Positions 1 through 9,125 are shown, numbered from the stretch's first letter. The stretch is 64,000 nt of DNA from Deinococcales bacterium (GCA_025352125.1 JANXTZ010000013.1:1-64000), one strand, 5' to 3'. Notes: generated from the letters alone by a model not told the origin. Numbers and translations are program-made.

Positions 1-123
1 GAGACAGTAAATTCGCAGTTGGAATCAATGGGTATTCAACGTCTACGCGCTCGGACACGAGATGGATTTGAGATTAAGACGCATGCTTCATTGTTCGCTT
101 TGGCAGTCACAAACGGAATGTGA
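1..123 (+). CDS. C-terminal fragment of an unidentified upstream gene
   Basis: Frame 1 is open from the window edge to a TGA at 121-123, giving 40 codons (ends SLFALAVTNGM). I do not recognise the family from so short a piece. It looks coding rather than random because the next gene has a convincing start at 191, just downstream, and this reading frame carries a balanced mix of charged and hydrophobic residues. It could still be a chance open frame. Confidence 0.4.
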   Translation, partial: ETVNSQLESMGIQRLRARTRDGFEIKTHASLFALAVTNGM

Positions 124-190
124 ACTGGCAATCAGGGTAAGCTGTAAAAATCTTGTAATCGGTTACGACAAACAATTTGGGAGAATTGCT

Positions 191-2146
191 GTGTCAGAAA
201 AAAAACTTAACAGCTCCAAGAACCTATCAAAACACGAACTTGACCGGCGCTTGAAAGAGGCGACCATGCTCAAACAAATCGTGTCCACGGCTGGTGCTCC
301 GCTCGAGCCGGTCACGGTTTTGAACGTGATCTGCGCCGAATTGGTCGAAGTCGTCGGCGTCGAACACGCGGGTTTCGCCCGACTGAACGACGATGGGCTG
401 GGATTGACTGTGGTTTCAGAATTTGGTTTGCGCGGCGAAATCAATTTGGGACTGCAAATCGGGCTGGAAGGCAATGAGATCACCAAACAGGTGCTCGAGA
501 CACGCCAACCGATTGCCGTTCTGGACGCCCAGAACGATCCCAGAATGGGCGCAGGGCGCGAAGCCACCCGCGCCTACGGCTTGTCGAGCTTACTGATCGT
601 GCCGATCATCGCTGGCGAACGGGTGGTCGGTACGCTAGGACTCGACAGTTTTGAACCCAGAGAATACAACCAAAACGAGATTGATCTGGTCGTGTCCGCC
701 TCTAGGGCGGCAGCCCCACTTTTAGAGAACGCGCAATTGTTCGAGCGCCTGCGGGTCGAATTGGTTGAACGCACCCGCACCGAGGACGAACTTCGCCGCT
801 CGAGGGCGCTCTATCAAGAGCTGGTCAATTCTTTGGAGGGCATCGTCTGGGAGTCCGAATTCCGCGAGGGTGATTTTGTCTGCACTTTTGTCTCGCGGCA
901 AGCCGAACGCGTGCTGGGCTATTCGGTCGAGGAATTTCTGGGTCCAAGACTCAGCAGCGTCTGGATGAGGGTTCATCATCCAGACGATTGGGATTACATC
1001 AGTGCGCGTTTGCAACACGCCTCAATTTCGCTCGAGCCGGTCGAGGTCGAATCTCGAGCCATCGACATCAACGGCAAAATGCACTGGTTTCAGGATCGGG
1101 TCACCGCCACGCGCCTGCCTTACGGTGGGGTCCGGCTGCGCGGTTTGATCGTTGATGTGACAGAGTACAAACGTGCGGTCAGACTCGAACGGGATCGAAA
1201 TTTGATTCTCGAGATGGTCGCCCGTGGCACGCCACTCGAGGATATTCTGAGGGTCATTTGTGAGATGCTGACCGCACAATTTTCTGGTGCGGCTTGCGCG
1301 ATTCACCTCAACAAGGGTAGCTCTGTTTACCTGGCTGCCAGTCATTTGTTCGGTAAAGAATTTAAAGCTCTTCTGAACGACGCGGCGCAACTCAACAACC
1401 ATCCCATTTTGTCTGCGGCTCAACACAATGAAGGCAGCGCAATGAGCGATCTGGAAAGCAACACGCCACTTTCAGAAGAATTTAGAAAAGCTATGGTCGA
1501 GGCAAATTTCAAATCGTCGCTGACCATACCCATCACCATCAAAAACCAGAGTGAGGGGGCTCTAAGCCTGTACTCGCCCAACTCGCTCGAGCACCATGCC
1601 CGGGCGGTTCATGCGGCGGCTGACCTGGCTGCCATCGCGGTCAACCGTCAAACCCTGATGGAACAACTCGAGTTTCAAGCCACCCACGACCCGTTGACCG
1701 AACTGCCAAACCGCTTGCTTTACCACGACCGTCTGGCGATAGCGATGGCAAGGGCGGACCGTGAAAAACACAAAGTCGGCGTGATGTACGTCGATCTGGA
1801 CAAGTTCAAGCAAATCAATGACTTGTTCTCGCACGCCACGGGCGACGAGTTGCTGCGCAGCATTTCCAAACAACTGATTCAAGCCGTGCGATCATCAGAT
1901 TCGGTGGCGCGATTGGGTGGCGACGAGTTTGGTGTGATCGTCTGCAATTTGGCGTCTCGGGGCGATGCCGAACAGATTGCCGAAAAAATTGCCAAAGAGG
2001 TCAACACCAGCGTTCGGATTGGCAACAAAGCCCACAAGGTCACCGCCAGCATCGGTATCGCCATTTACCCCGACGATGGCACGGACGCCGATACCTTGTA
2101 CCGTGTGGCTGACAGCGACATGTACCGCAACAAAGCGTTGCGTTGA
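191..2146 (+). CDS. GAF-PAS-GAF-GGDEF diguanylate cyclase
   Basis: A soluble signalling enzyme expected to make cyclic di-GMP from two GTP. Domains from the GTG start (651 aa): GAF about 41-189, PAS about 204-330, second GAF about 340-490, GGDEF about 514-651. The active-site motif GGDEF is intact, and RSSD lies exactly five residues before it, which is the product-inhibition I-site (RxxD-x5-GGDEF). No transmembrane segment is visible, so the input is probably a cytoplasmic ligand or light/redox cue sensed by GAF/PAS. I chose GTG 191 because GGGAGA sits six bases upstream and because an ATG at 62 would overlap the preceding open frame; a 62 start would add 43 unconserved-looking residues. No EAL or HD-GYP domain is attached. 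Confidence 0.93.
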   Translation: MSEKKLNSSKNLSKHELDRRLKEATMLKQIVSTAGAPLEPVTVLNVICAELVEVVGVEHAGFARLNDDGLGLTVVSEFGLRGEINLGLQIGLEGNEITKQVLETRQPIAVLDAQNDPRMGAGREATRAYGLSSLLIVPIIAGERVVGTLGLDSFEPREYNQNEIDLVVSASRAAAPLLENAQLFERLRVELVERTRTEDELRRSRALYQELVNSLEGIVWESEFREGDFVCTFVSRQAERVLGYSVEEFLGPRLSSVWMRVHHPDDWDYISARLQHASISLEPVEVESRAIDINGKMHWFQDRVTATRLPYGGVRLRGLIVDVTEYKRAVRLERDRNLILEMVARGTPLEDILRVICEMLTAQFSGAACAIHLNKGSSVYLAASHLFGKEFKALLNDAAQLNNHPILSAAQHNEGSAMSDLESNTPLSEEFRKAMVEANFKSSLTIPITIKNQSEGALSLYSPNSLEHHARAVHAAADLAAIAVNRQTLMEQLEFQATHDPLTELPNRLLYHDRLAIAMARADREKHKVGVMYVDLDKFKQINDLFSHATGDELLRSISKQLIQAVRSSDSVARLGGDEFGVIVCNLASRGDAEQIAEKIAKEVNTSVRIGNKAHKVTASIGIAIYPDDGTDADTLYRVADSDMYRNKALR

Positions 2147-2160
2147 AACGACCTGTCAAT

Positions 2161-2835
2161 TCAAACGGCAATCGCCGCCGACTGCTGTCCTTTGCGGCTA
2201 AAATCGATCTCGAGAAGTTTGTAACCGTAGACATTAATCACCTTGGTGCCCTCAGGCGTCACATACTCGTGGGCGTTGCCTTCATAATTGTGCACATGCC
2301 CGTGGACGTTCAGCGCGGGTTTGTAATGGCTTAAAAAACGCCCGATCTCGAGACAGCCACGGTGCGCAAAATCCTTGCCCGCGTGCGGACCAGGTGGCGG
2401 GGCGTGGGTCAAAAAAATGTCAAACGCCCGCCCGCGCCGCAACTTCTCGAGCGCCAGTGCTGGGGCAAGTTTTGAGAGTCCAATTCTCGCCTCGAGTCCG
2501 GTGTACTGCCCGGTCCCGCCCTCGCGGTATTTTGGAGCGCCGCCCCAACCGACAATTGTTAAGCCCGCCGCGTGCACGATCCGTCCGTGCGCGGCGATAC
2601 CACCGCCCGGTGCAACTTGATTTCCCAAATAATCTTTGACCGTTTCCTCGCCGTGGTTGCCATGCACCCAGACAAACGGGCAGGTCACGCGGGTTGCCAC
2701 AAATTCCATGAAATAACCTGGTAAATCGCCGGCTGCCAGCACCAAATCCAGCGGCTCGAGTCCGCTCGGGAAGGTATCGCGGTAGATGTATGGATGCACC
2801 ATATCAGCTACCACCAGGATTCGCTTTATCGGCAT
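2161..2835 (-). CDS. Calcineurin-like metallophosphoesterase
   Basis: A 224-aa protein of the calcineurin-like phosphoesterase superfamily. Visible metal-site motifs are an early Asp in VVADMVHP, AAGD, the GNHG block (VWVHGNHG), a TH motif (IFLTHAPPPG) and the terminal GHxH (NVHGHVHN), in the family order. The first motif is AD-M-V-H rather than the usual D-x-H, so one metal ligand may differ. The longer open frame reaches 3138, but ATG 2835 starts exactly at the conserved first beta strand (MPIKRILVV) and has a TAAGAT box seven bases upstream. The substrate cannot be told from sequence. It is convergent with the GGDEF gene, with 14 bases between stops. Confidence 0.85.
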   Translation of the reverse strand: MPIKRILVVADMVHPYIYRDTFPSGLEPLDLVLAAGDLPGYFMEFVATRVTCPFVWVHGNHGEETVKDYLGNQVAPGGGIAAHGRIVHAAGLTIVGWGGAPKYREGGTGQYTGLEARIGLSKLAPALALEKLRRGRAFDIFLTHAPPPGPHAGKDFAHRGCLEIGRFLSHYKPALNVHGHVHNYEGNAHEYVTPEGTKVINVYGYKLLEIDFSRKGQQSAAIAV

Positions 2836-3158
2836 TGCGTAAATCTTAACCCAAGTTTTCAGGATTTTTTCAAGCTTCTGGTGACATTTCAAAGCCACAA
2901 TGCCAATTCGGAGGCTCGAGCACACAGACCTTGGGTTATTGAGCCTCAGACTCGCATCGCAAGAGTTTAAAGGACATGGCATCCTTGTTTGAATCCGATT
3001 TTCACCCCCCTTTAAACCAAAGCTTTTCACATCGCGAGCACCCCTCAAAACGCTGCTCGAGCCTAAATTTATTTGGTAATACCAACGCTGACAAAAGCGG
3101 CTCATTACCCTCAGCGAAAACGCACACGCCTTTGACAATCTTCACCGTAATCTGGGTT
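2836..3158. other. Divergent intergenic region
   Basis: About 320 bases separate the divergent metallophosphoesterase and G8 lipoprotein genes. I see the -10 box of the phosphoesterase at its left edge and a 7-bp inverted repeat GAGGCTC/GAGCCTC near 2911-2947 with a long loop. I find no convincing small gene, RNA gene or terminator. Confidence 0.5.
2843..2848 (-). promoter_or_regulatory. -10 box of leaderless metallophosphoesterase gene
   Basis: Read on the minus strand this is TAAGAT, seven bases before ATG 2835. This spacing predicts transcription starting at or next to the A of the start codon. Confidence 0.55.
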
Positions 3159-5708
3159 ATGCGAATTTTGAGCTTAACAGTATGGCTGAGCCTTGGACTG
3201 GGTTTTGGCGCGTGCAGCGGCACGACCCCTCCGATTAACAACGTAACGCTGGTCAAATGGTCTGAGGCGAGCACTTGGGCGTCAGGCAAAGTGCCACTCG
3301 CTGGCGAAGCCGTCGAGATTCCGACTGGCAAAAACGTTTTGTTGGATGTCAGCGCCCTCAATCTTGGTGATGTGACCATCAACGGCACACTCAAATTTTC
3401 CGACCAAGACCTCGAGCTGAGTGCAACCAGCATCATGGTGCACGGCAAACTCGAGGTTGGCAGCAGCGATCTGGCGTTCCAGCATCAGGCGGTCATCACC
3501 CTGAACGGTTCGGATCAAACCCTGAACCCCATGAACATGGGCACAAAATTGATTGGCGTGATGGGCGGGCAACTCGAGCTGCACGGGGCTTCAAGGGGAA
3601 TTCCGTGGACCAAATTGAGTGCCACCGCCGCCAAGGGCGCAACTACAATTACTTTGAATGGCAATCCTGGCTGGCGCGTGGGCGATAAAATTGCGATAGC
3701 CTCAACCGATTTCGATCCCGCCCAAGCCGAAGAAAGTGTCATCACCGCCGTGAGCGGCAACACGGTCACGCTGGAAAAGGCGCTGGCATACATGCACTAC
3801 GGCGAAATGCAAACCATCGCCGGCACAAGCCTCGACGAACGCGCCGAGGTGGCGCTGCTCTCGAGGAACATACGCATTCAAGGCGACGATGCCTCGAGCG
3901 CGTCTGGGTTTGGGGGGCACATCATGGACATGGGCAGCGGTGCGATGCACGTCGAAAACGTCGAGCTGTTCCGCATGGGACAAAAACAAAAAGTTGGGCG
4001 TTACCCGATTCACTGGCACATGATGGGCGACAACGCGTCAGGTTCGTATCTGAAAAACTCGAGCATTCACAACACCTTCAACCGTTGCGTCACGATTCAC
4101 GGCAGCAACAACGTCCTGATCGAGAACAACGCCGCGTTCGACGCCATTGGACATTGTTACTTTCTCGAGGATGGCGCGGAAACGGGATTGGTCCTCGATC
4201 ACAACCTTGGGTTTTTGACCAAGCGTCCCAAAGCTGGCGAGGAATTGCTGCCCACCGACACCAACCCAAGCACCTACTGGATCACCAACCCAGCCAACAC
4301 GTTTCGCAACAACGTCGCGGCTGGCTCGCAAGGCATTGGATTCTGGATTGCCCTGCCGGACCGCCCGATGGGACTCTCGAGCGTCGATAAAGTCGCCAGC
4401 AATGCCAACATTTACCCAAGACGCACGGCGCTCACCGAATTTAGCGGCAACATTTCGCATTCGAACGACAACCGTGGTTTGGATGTGGACAACGGACCAA
4501 ATCCAAATTCCACACCAAAGCCGATGGCGAGCGAAACCACCTATTACCAAGCTCGAGTCAATCCAGTACCGCCAGGCAAGGACGCCAACGGCAACACCCT
4601 GCCCGATTCGGCAGTGGTGGAAAACGCTATCAGCAATTTCACGGCGTATAAAAACCGTGAACGTGGCGTCTGGTTGCGCGGCGGGCATTTGCACCTGAAA
4701 AACGCCTCGTTGGCAGACAACGCGATTGGCGCGACCTTTGCCGCCAATGAAACGATGGTCGAAAACGCAGTGATGATCGGCGAAAGCGCCAACATGGGTC
4801 AAAAAGCCTATGCAACGCAACCCGTCGGACTCGATGGGCGCAGCCTGCCTCAACCTTGGGATGCCAAATTCCCGATTCGCGGTTACGAGTTTTACGATGG
4901 CAAAGTCGGCGCGATGAACACCACCTTCGCCAATTATGTGCCCAACGCCCAACGCGGCGCGAGTGGCTTGAGTTATTTGCGTTTTACAGCCTTTGACATT
5001 TCACCAAGCAATTACTCGAGCAACCTGAGTTTTAACAATGCCAACGAAGTCTTCTTCGAGGACCACGCCATTCCCACCACGCCAACCAGCGACGATGGCT
5101 CGGACGGTTATCGGGCAGCCGTGTTCAACGATTTGGATGGCAAATTGACAGGCACGGCTGGACAAAGCATCGTGGTCAACAACCCGTTTATCATGGACGG
5201 CTGCACCGCCAAACCAGCCTGGAACGCCAGCATTTGCAACCTCGAGTATGGACGGTTTTACTTCAACAACCTCGATGCCACCGCCTTAGAGCTGAGTCCA
5301 GTCAGCATGACCCGCAACGACGGCGCGAAACCTGTGCATCAAATGTGGGGCGTGCCGAACGGTGCCGTCAACGAAAACTTTCAAACCACCATCATCAACA
5401 AACGCAGTTACAGCCTGTCCCCAAACGGCGCGATGCCAGGTCACTCGAGGGTCGAATTCAGGGATCGTAAAGCTGGCGATTGGTTGCTGGTCAGCATTCC
5501 TTGGACGGCGGGAACCTTGAAGATTTACCGCGATTACTGGATTGACAACCGCAACCTGCTGACTGCCGCCACCAGCCTGAGCGACCTGAACGCCTCGAAT
5601 GGCGAGAGGTACCTGCTCGAGAATGGCACGTTAACCTTTAAATTTCAGATCAAAGCCGCTCGAGATTGGACGGTTTTGGACGTTTGCCAAACCGATCTGT
5701 GCAAGTAA
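3159..5708 (+). CDS. G8 domain/right-handed beta-helix lipoprotein, CEMIP-like
   Basis: An 849-aa predicted lipoprotein. ATG 3159 begins a classical signal peptide with a lipobox ending GFGACSG, so the mature protein would be lipidated on Cys; the open frame upstream to 2976 has no signal character. A G8-type domain (W-x-S-x-x-T-W start, many short beta repeats) covers about 30-150, followed by a long parallel beta-helix. GRYPIHWHMMGD (about 280-292) and GHCYFLEDGAETG (about 332-344) are close to the signature blocks of the animal CEMIP/TMEM2 and fibrocystin-L proteins. CEMIP and TMEM2 act in hyaluronan depolymerisation, which suggests a surface polysaccharide-binding or cleaving role here, but activity is inference. 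The C-terminal third has more beta-rich sequence of no family I recognise. Confidence 0.85.
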   Translation: MRILSLTVWLSLGLGFGACSGTTPPINNVTLVKWSEASTWASGKVPLAGEAVEIPTGKNVLLDVSALNLGDVTINGTLKFSDQDLELSATSIMVHGKLEVGSSDLAFQHQAVITLNGSDQTLNPMNMGTKLIGVMGGQLELHGASRGIPWTKLSATAAKGATTITLNGNPGWRVGDKIAIASTDFDPAQAEESVITAVSGNTVTLEKALAYMHYGEMQTIAGTSLDERAEVALLSRNIRIQGDDASSASGFGGHIMDMGSGAMHVENVELFRMGQKQKVGRYPIHWHMMGDNASGSYLKNSSIHNTFNRCVTIHGSNNVLIENNAAFDAIGHCYFLEDGAETGLVLDHNLGFLTKRPKAGEELLPTDTNPSTYWITNPANTFRNNVAAGSQGIGFWIALPDRPMGLSSVDKVASNANIYPRRTALTEFSGNISHSNDNRGLDVDNGPNPNSTPKPMASETTYYQARVNPVPPGKDANGNTLPDSAVVENAISNFTAYKNRERGVWLRGGHLHLKNASLADNAIGATFAANETMVENAVMIGESANMGQKAYATQPVGLDGRSLPQPWDAKFPIRGYEFYDGKVGAMNTTFANYVPNAQRGASGLSYLRFTAFDISPSNYSSNLSFNNANEVFFEDHAIPTTPTSDDGSDGYRAAVFNDLDGKLTGTAGQSIVVNNPFIMDGCTAKPAWNASICNLEYGRFYFNNLDATALELSPVSMTRNDGAKPVHQMWGVPNGAVNENFQTTIINKRSYSLSPNGAMPGHSRVEFRDRKAGDWLLVSIPWTAGTLKIYRDYWIDNRNLLTAATSLSDLNASNGERYLLENGTLTFKFQIKAARDWTVLDVCQTDLCK

Positions 5709-5755
5709 AAAATCCTGTAGGAGTTTAACCCACACAATTCCCAAAGCTTGACAGG

Positions 5756-5761
5756 TACAGT
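5756..5761 (+). promoter_or_regulatory. -10 box of leaderless hydrolase gene
   Basis: TACAGT lies six bases before ATG 5768. No good -35 is placed at 16-18 bp; a TTGACA at 5748 is far too close to be its partner. Confidence 0.5.
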
Positions 5762-5767
5762 AAGAAC

Positions 5768-6649
5768 ATGCCTGTCTTTAGCTCTGGAAACATCAACTTG
5801 ACTTACACGCTCGAGGGTAATCTGACCGCCCCTGAAACCATCATTTTACTGCACGGCGAGCTTGCGGACTCGAGCAGTTGGGTGCATACCATCAAGGCTC
5901 TGGAAGCCAAATACCGAATCTTGAGTTACAACCGTTTGCCAAAAGCTGACATGAGCCTGGAGCATCATCTCGAGGAACTGGTTGCCCTTGTAAACCACCT
6001 CGAACTCGAGCAATACCATGTGGTCGGACATTCTGGCGGCGGCATTCTGGCGTACCGTCTGGCTGCCAAATTCCCTTTGCGCAGCCTCAGCCTGACCCTG
6101 GCAGATTCGCTGGGCAGGTTGGACGCGGTGCTCGAGATCAAAATTCGCAGTGTGCTCGAGGCGTTGAACCTTGGCGGCAGCGCCCTGGCGTTCATGGTGG
6201 CGATGCCCTGGCTTTGGGGCGCACATTACCTCGAGTATTCACGGGATCACTTGGAACACTTAAAAACCTTGGCTGGCAGCCGCGATCCTGCCCCGACCAG
6301 AATCGCGCTCGAGTCGATCTTGCAATTCGGCGATCAGCGCAAACACCTGCGAGCCATCGAATGCCCCGTTCTGGTGATGGTTGGCTCGGACGACAACCTG
6401 ACCCCGATGCGTTACAGCCACGAGATCGTCGAATGGGTCAAACCAGGCTTGGGCGTGCTGGTCACGGTTTCTGGCGGCGGTCACAACGCGCCGCTCGAGT
6501 GTCCAGACGAATTTAATCGGGTTCTTTCAGGATTTCTGACGCGTTATCAAGACTTTAAGGCGGGAAATGGTTTTGACGATGAACTCGAAAATGATGAACC
6601 CGAGGATGACGGCGCGGAATACCACGATTTTAACGAACTCGAGCGTTAA
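5768..6649 (+). CDS. Alpha/beta-fold hydrolase
   Basis: A 293-aa cytoplasmic hydrolase of the alpha/beta-fold superfamily. The oxyanion-side motif LLHG is at 27-30, the nucleophile elbow GHSGG has Ser89, the acid is probably Asp208 in VGSDDNLTP, and the catalytic His is His239 in GGGHNAPLE. The lid region is small. The last 35 residues are strongly acidic (runs of D and E), a tail not needed for the fold. Substrate unknown; esterase, lactonase or peroxidase-type activity are all possible. Its stop overlaps by four bases the stop of the small convergent gene downstream. Confidence 0.88.
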   Translation: MPVFSSGNINLTYTLEGNLTAPETIILLHGELADSSSWVHTIKALEAKYRILSYNRLPKADMSLEHHLEELVALVNHLELEQYHVVGHSGGGILAYRLAAKFPLRSLSLTLADSLGRLDAVLEIKIRSVLEALNLGGSALAFMVAMPWLWGAHYLEYSRDHLEHLKTLAGSRDPAPTRIALESILQFGDQRKHLRAIECPVLVMVGSDDNLTPMRYSHEIVEWVKPGLGVLVTVSGGGHNAPLECPDEFNRVLSGFLTRYQDFKAGNGFDDELENDEPEDDGAEYHDFNELER

Positions 6650-6882
6650 ATCAAGCCTTCCAGCACATCATCATCCACCAACCAAGTTTCCTCTGTTTTG
6701 ATCGCCTTGCCCTCGAGCACAAGTTTGTTCAATTCGCGTTCGACATTTTGTTGAACGCGCCTGAGCGGTAAAGCCTCCGGTTTTTTCTCACCTCGAGCCG
6801 CCAGCAAACGCCGATGAAAGGCAGGCAACGCCTCGATACCAATGCGTTCCTCGAGGTCTGTCCAATTTGTTTGTGAATTCAT
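6646..6882 (-). CDS. Small conserved-looking protein, 78 aa
   Basis: I do not recognise this protein. It is 78 aa, mostly helical, charged, without membrane segments or cysteines. Two features argue that it is a real gene: a TAAACT box six bases before ATG 6882, matching the other leaderless genes here, and tight convergent packing with the hydrolase gene. The central segment (RRVQQNVERELNKL) could form an amphipathic helix. A role as a small regulatory or partner protein would be speculation. Confidence 0.65.
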   Translation of the reverse strand: MNSQTNWTDLEERIGIEALPAFHRRLLAARGEKKPEALPLRRVQQNVERELNKLVLEGKAIKTEETWLVDDDVLEGLI

Positions 6883-6888
6883 AACTCG

Positions 6889-6894
6889 AGTTTA
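6889..6894 (-). promoter_or_regulatory. -10 box of leaderless 78-aa gene
   Basis: TAAACT on the minus strand, six bases before ATG 6882. It lies between this gene and the divergent DsbA-like gene. Confidence 0.5.
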
Positions 6895-6939
6895 CGCCAA
6901 TTGGTGTGAATCATACTCGAACAAACCAGAAATTTTTGT

Positions 6940-6945
6940 TAGGAT
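6940..6945 (+). promoter_or_regulatory. -10 box of leaderless DsbA-like gene
   Basis: TAGGAT lies six bases before ATG 6952, matching the TANNNT-N6-start pattern. Confidence 0.5.
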
Positions 6946-6951
6946 CAAACC

Positions 6952-7731
6952 ATGCGTGAACCTTCAGAACCCGAGATTTCAACGCCTAAACCTGGCGGCA
7001 TCAGCCCAACCCTGACAGGCTTGCTGGGCGTGGTGGCAGGATTGATACTGGGCTTGGTGCTGGGTATTGTCACCTCGAGCAACAGTAAAATCACGGCAGG
7101 ATCACCAACCATGCTCAAACCCATCGTGATTGAAACCACCGTGAACGGGCAACGCATTCGGGTGGTCGGCAAACCGATGGGTGATGTCTCGGGAAGCTCG
7201 AGGTACAGCATCGGCAATCAAAACGCCAAAATCACCATGACCGAATTCGCCGATTTTAAATGTGGTTATTGCCGCCAGTTTGCCACCCAAACTTTGAAGC
7301 AAATCAAAACAGAATTCATTGACTCTGGCAAGATTCGTTTCGTGTACCGCGACATGATTACGGTTGGCGGCAACGAAGCCCTTCGGGCTGCCAGCGCCGC
7401 CGCCTGCGTTTTTGAGGCTGGCTCAACACAGTATTGGGATTTTCACAGTCTGCTGTACGGCGCTGCCCATGATTCTTGGGCGAGTTTGACTGGCTTGACC
7501 TTGGACAACAAACTGGTCGAAATTGCGGGCGGCGTGGGCGCAAACGCGGGCAGTGTCAAAACCTGCCTCACCGCCCAAAAGTACCTCAGTCAAGTCCAGA
7601 TCGACAACCAACTCGGGGCTGACCTCGAGCTTGGCGGTACACCCGCCTTTGTGGTCGGCGGTTACTTTTTCTCGGGCGCATTGCCACTCGAGGCTTGGCG
7701 AGAGGTTTTCAAGGCTCTAGGCGTTGCCTGA
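6952..7731 (+). CDS. Membrane-anchored DsbA-family thiol-disulfide protein
   Basis: A 259-aa envelope protein with a short proline-rich cytoplasmic N-terminus, one transmembrane helix at about 21-42 and a DsbA-like thioredoxin domain from about 85. The redox motif is C104-G-Y-C107 in FADFKCGYC, the usual position after the first beta strand. A conserved cis-proline is visible in LGGTPAFVVGG. Two further cysteines lie in the helical insert. Expected role: oxidation or isomerisation of disulfides in exported proteins. The 3' end overlaps the convergent YihY gene by 15 bases. Confidence 0.9.
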   Translation: MREPSEPEISTPKPGGISPTLTGLLGVVAGLILGLVLGIVTSSNSKITAGSPTMLKPIVIETTVNGQRIRVVGKPMGDVSGSSRYSIGNQNAKITMTEFADFKCGYCRQFATQTLKQIKTEFIDSGKIRFVYRDMITVGGNEALRAASAAACVFEAGSTQYWDFHSLLYGAAHDSWASLTGLTLDNKLVEIAGGVGANAGSVKTCLTAQKYLSQVQIDNQLGADLELGGTPAFVVGGYFFSGALPLEAWREVFKALGVA

Positions 7732-8589
7732 AACTGCTTCAGGTTCAACCTCTCGGTGCTCGAGCAGTCCTGTCAGAACTCCGCCCAGCAAAAATATGTA
7801 CATTGAAAGATACAACCACGCCAACAACAACAAAAACCCCGCCAGCAGACCATACGTTGCCTGAAAATTGGCAACTGGGGTCAACCAGCCCAAACTTTGC
7901 CGCGCCAACTGCCAGACCAACGCCGTCGGGACTGCCGCGATCAACGATGCCCTCCAGCCTGGCGTGTGGGCGGGCAAGAAGCGGTAAGAGAGGGCAAACA
8001 GGATCAGCGCCCCCAGAAGTGGCAGCAGGATGCTCGAGGCACTTCTCAGGATGCCCAGCGCGGGAATGCTGCCCAAGCTCGAGAGGACCGTGCCAACCAG
8101 CATCAACAGCAGCAGCAACGGACCCAAGGTAAACACGCTGACAAACGCCACGACACGCTGCATGACCAGATTGCGGTTGCGCTGCCCAGGGATGGCTTTG
8201 GTGAGCGCACCCTGCAAGACCGTAAAAAAACCGCTTGCCGCCCAAAACAATGCCAGCAATCCAATCGCACCCGTCGCGCTTGCGTTGGCTTGAAAACGCA
8301 ACAACACCGAGACTTTCAGGTCTTTTAAGGTATCGTTCAGCAAATCCGCCGCACTCGGGAACGCCGTGCCGATGCTGTTTTGCATGAACTCGAGCACCTG
8401 GGTTTGCAACTCTGGACGGGCTTGAAGCGCGAAACCAAAACCCGCCACCGCCAGCAACAACAACGGAAACAAACTGAATGTCGCGTAATATGCCAGCGCC
8501 GCCGCCAAAATCGGCACCTGCGCCTCAATGACTTTTGAAATAAAGGCTGTCACCAGCAGTTTCAGACTCAACATTCGCTTTGAGATCAT
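7717..8589 (-). CDS. YihY/virulence factor BrkB family membrane protein
   Basis: A 290-aa polytopic protein of the YihY/BrkB family (formerly mis-annotated as RNase BN). The family signature is clear near the N-terminus: an amphipathic helix, then AAALAYYATFSLFPLLLL, which is the first membrane segment with the conserved Y-x-x-F-x-x-F/L-P pattern. About six membrane segments can be counted. Transport or envelope function has been suggested for the family but not proven. ATG 8589 follows the upstream stop by one base, so the two membrane-protein genes are likely cotranscribed and translationally coupled. Confidence 0.9.
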   Translation of the reverse strand: MISKRMLSLKLLVTAFISKVIEAQVPILAAALAYYATFSLFPLLLLAVAGFGFALQARPELQTQVLEFMQNSIGTAFPSAADLLNDTLKDLKVSVLLRFQANASATGAIGLLALFWAASGFFTVLQGALTKAIPGQRNRNLVMQRVVAFVSVFTLGPLLLLLMLVGTVLSSLGSIPALGILRSASSILLPLLGALILFALSYRFLPAHTPGWRASLIAAVPTALVWQLARQSLGWLTPVANFQATYGLLAGFLLLLAWLYLSMYIFLLGGVLTGLLEHREVEPEAVSGNA

Positions 8590-8590
8590 T

Positions 8591-9118
8591 TCAGCGTTGC
8601 GCTCGGACTCGAGGTGTGGATGTCTTGCTGGTTTTTGCCGCCCTGGGTTGACTCGAGCGCCTCAGGAAAAACCCGATCACACTCGAGAGCACAATGGCAA
8701 TCGCACCGCTGAGAAGGGAGTACATCAGAAACCTCGAGCCGAGTGGCAAGGTCAAATTCGGGTCTAACTTGCTGCGCAAGGTCACCAGCGCCACCACGGG
8801 CAAGGCAAAACCGATAAAACTCAAACCCACACCCAAAAAACCTGGTTCAGTGTGGCGCAACAACAACGCCGCCCACAGGCTGCCAACCACCAAAGGGAAC
8901 AACTGAACCCAGTGACCAGTCGGGTCATTGAACAAACCCACCACCAGCAACAAACCCGCCGCGTAACTGAACCAGCGTCCGCCAAAGGCATCGACCAGGA
9001 AGACCGTTAAACAAGCCACCAAAAAACGCTGTGGGAACGGCGTGACGACAAACATCGCCGCCGCACCCAAAGCGGCAAGCATCAAACCCGAAAACCACGC
9101 GGCAAAACTCGAAGGCAT
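8591..9118 (-). CDS. Small polytopic membrane protein of unknown function
   Basis: A 175-aa protein with about five hydrophobic segments and a short basic C-terminal tail (RRSSQPRAAKTSK). I do not recognise the family. A GTG at 9127 would add three residues; I prefer ATG 9118 because TAAAGT sits seven bases before it, as in the other leaderless genes. It is the first gene of a two-gene unit with the YihY protein, which suggests a shared envelope role. Confidence 0.75.
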   Translation of the reverse strand: MPSSFAAWFSGLMLAALGAAAMFVVTPFPQRFLVACLTVFLVDAFGGRWFSYAAGLLLVVGLFNDPTGHWVQLFPLVVGSLWAALLLRHTEPGFLGVGLSFIGFALPVVALVTLRSKLDPNLTLPLGSRFLMYSLLSGAIAIVLSSVIGFFLRRSSQPRAAKTSKTSTPRVRAQR

Positions 9119-9125
9119 CAGGGAC

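Noticed and set aside
3132..3137. TTGACA before the G8 lipoprotein gene, and another at 5748-5753, as -35 boxes
   Set aside because: Spacing to the nearest plausible -10 is about 10 bp and 2 bp respectively, far from the 16-18 bp needed.
4038..4952. Long minus-strand open frame opposite the G8 lipoprotein gene (about 304 codons), and similar long antisense frames at 24610-25428, 28490-29209, 42385-43086 and 47502-48197
   Set aside because: Each lies opposite a gene with clear family motifs, has no ribosome-binding or -10 signal and low-complexity translation; they are shadows caused by codon composition.
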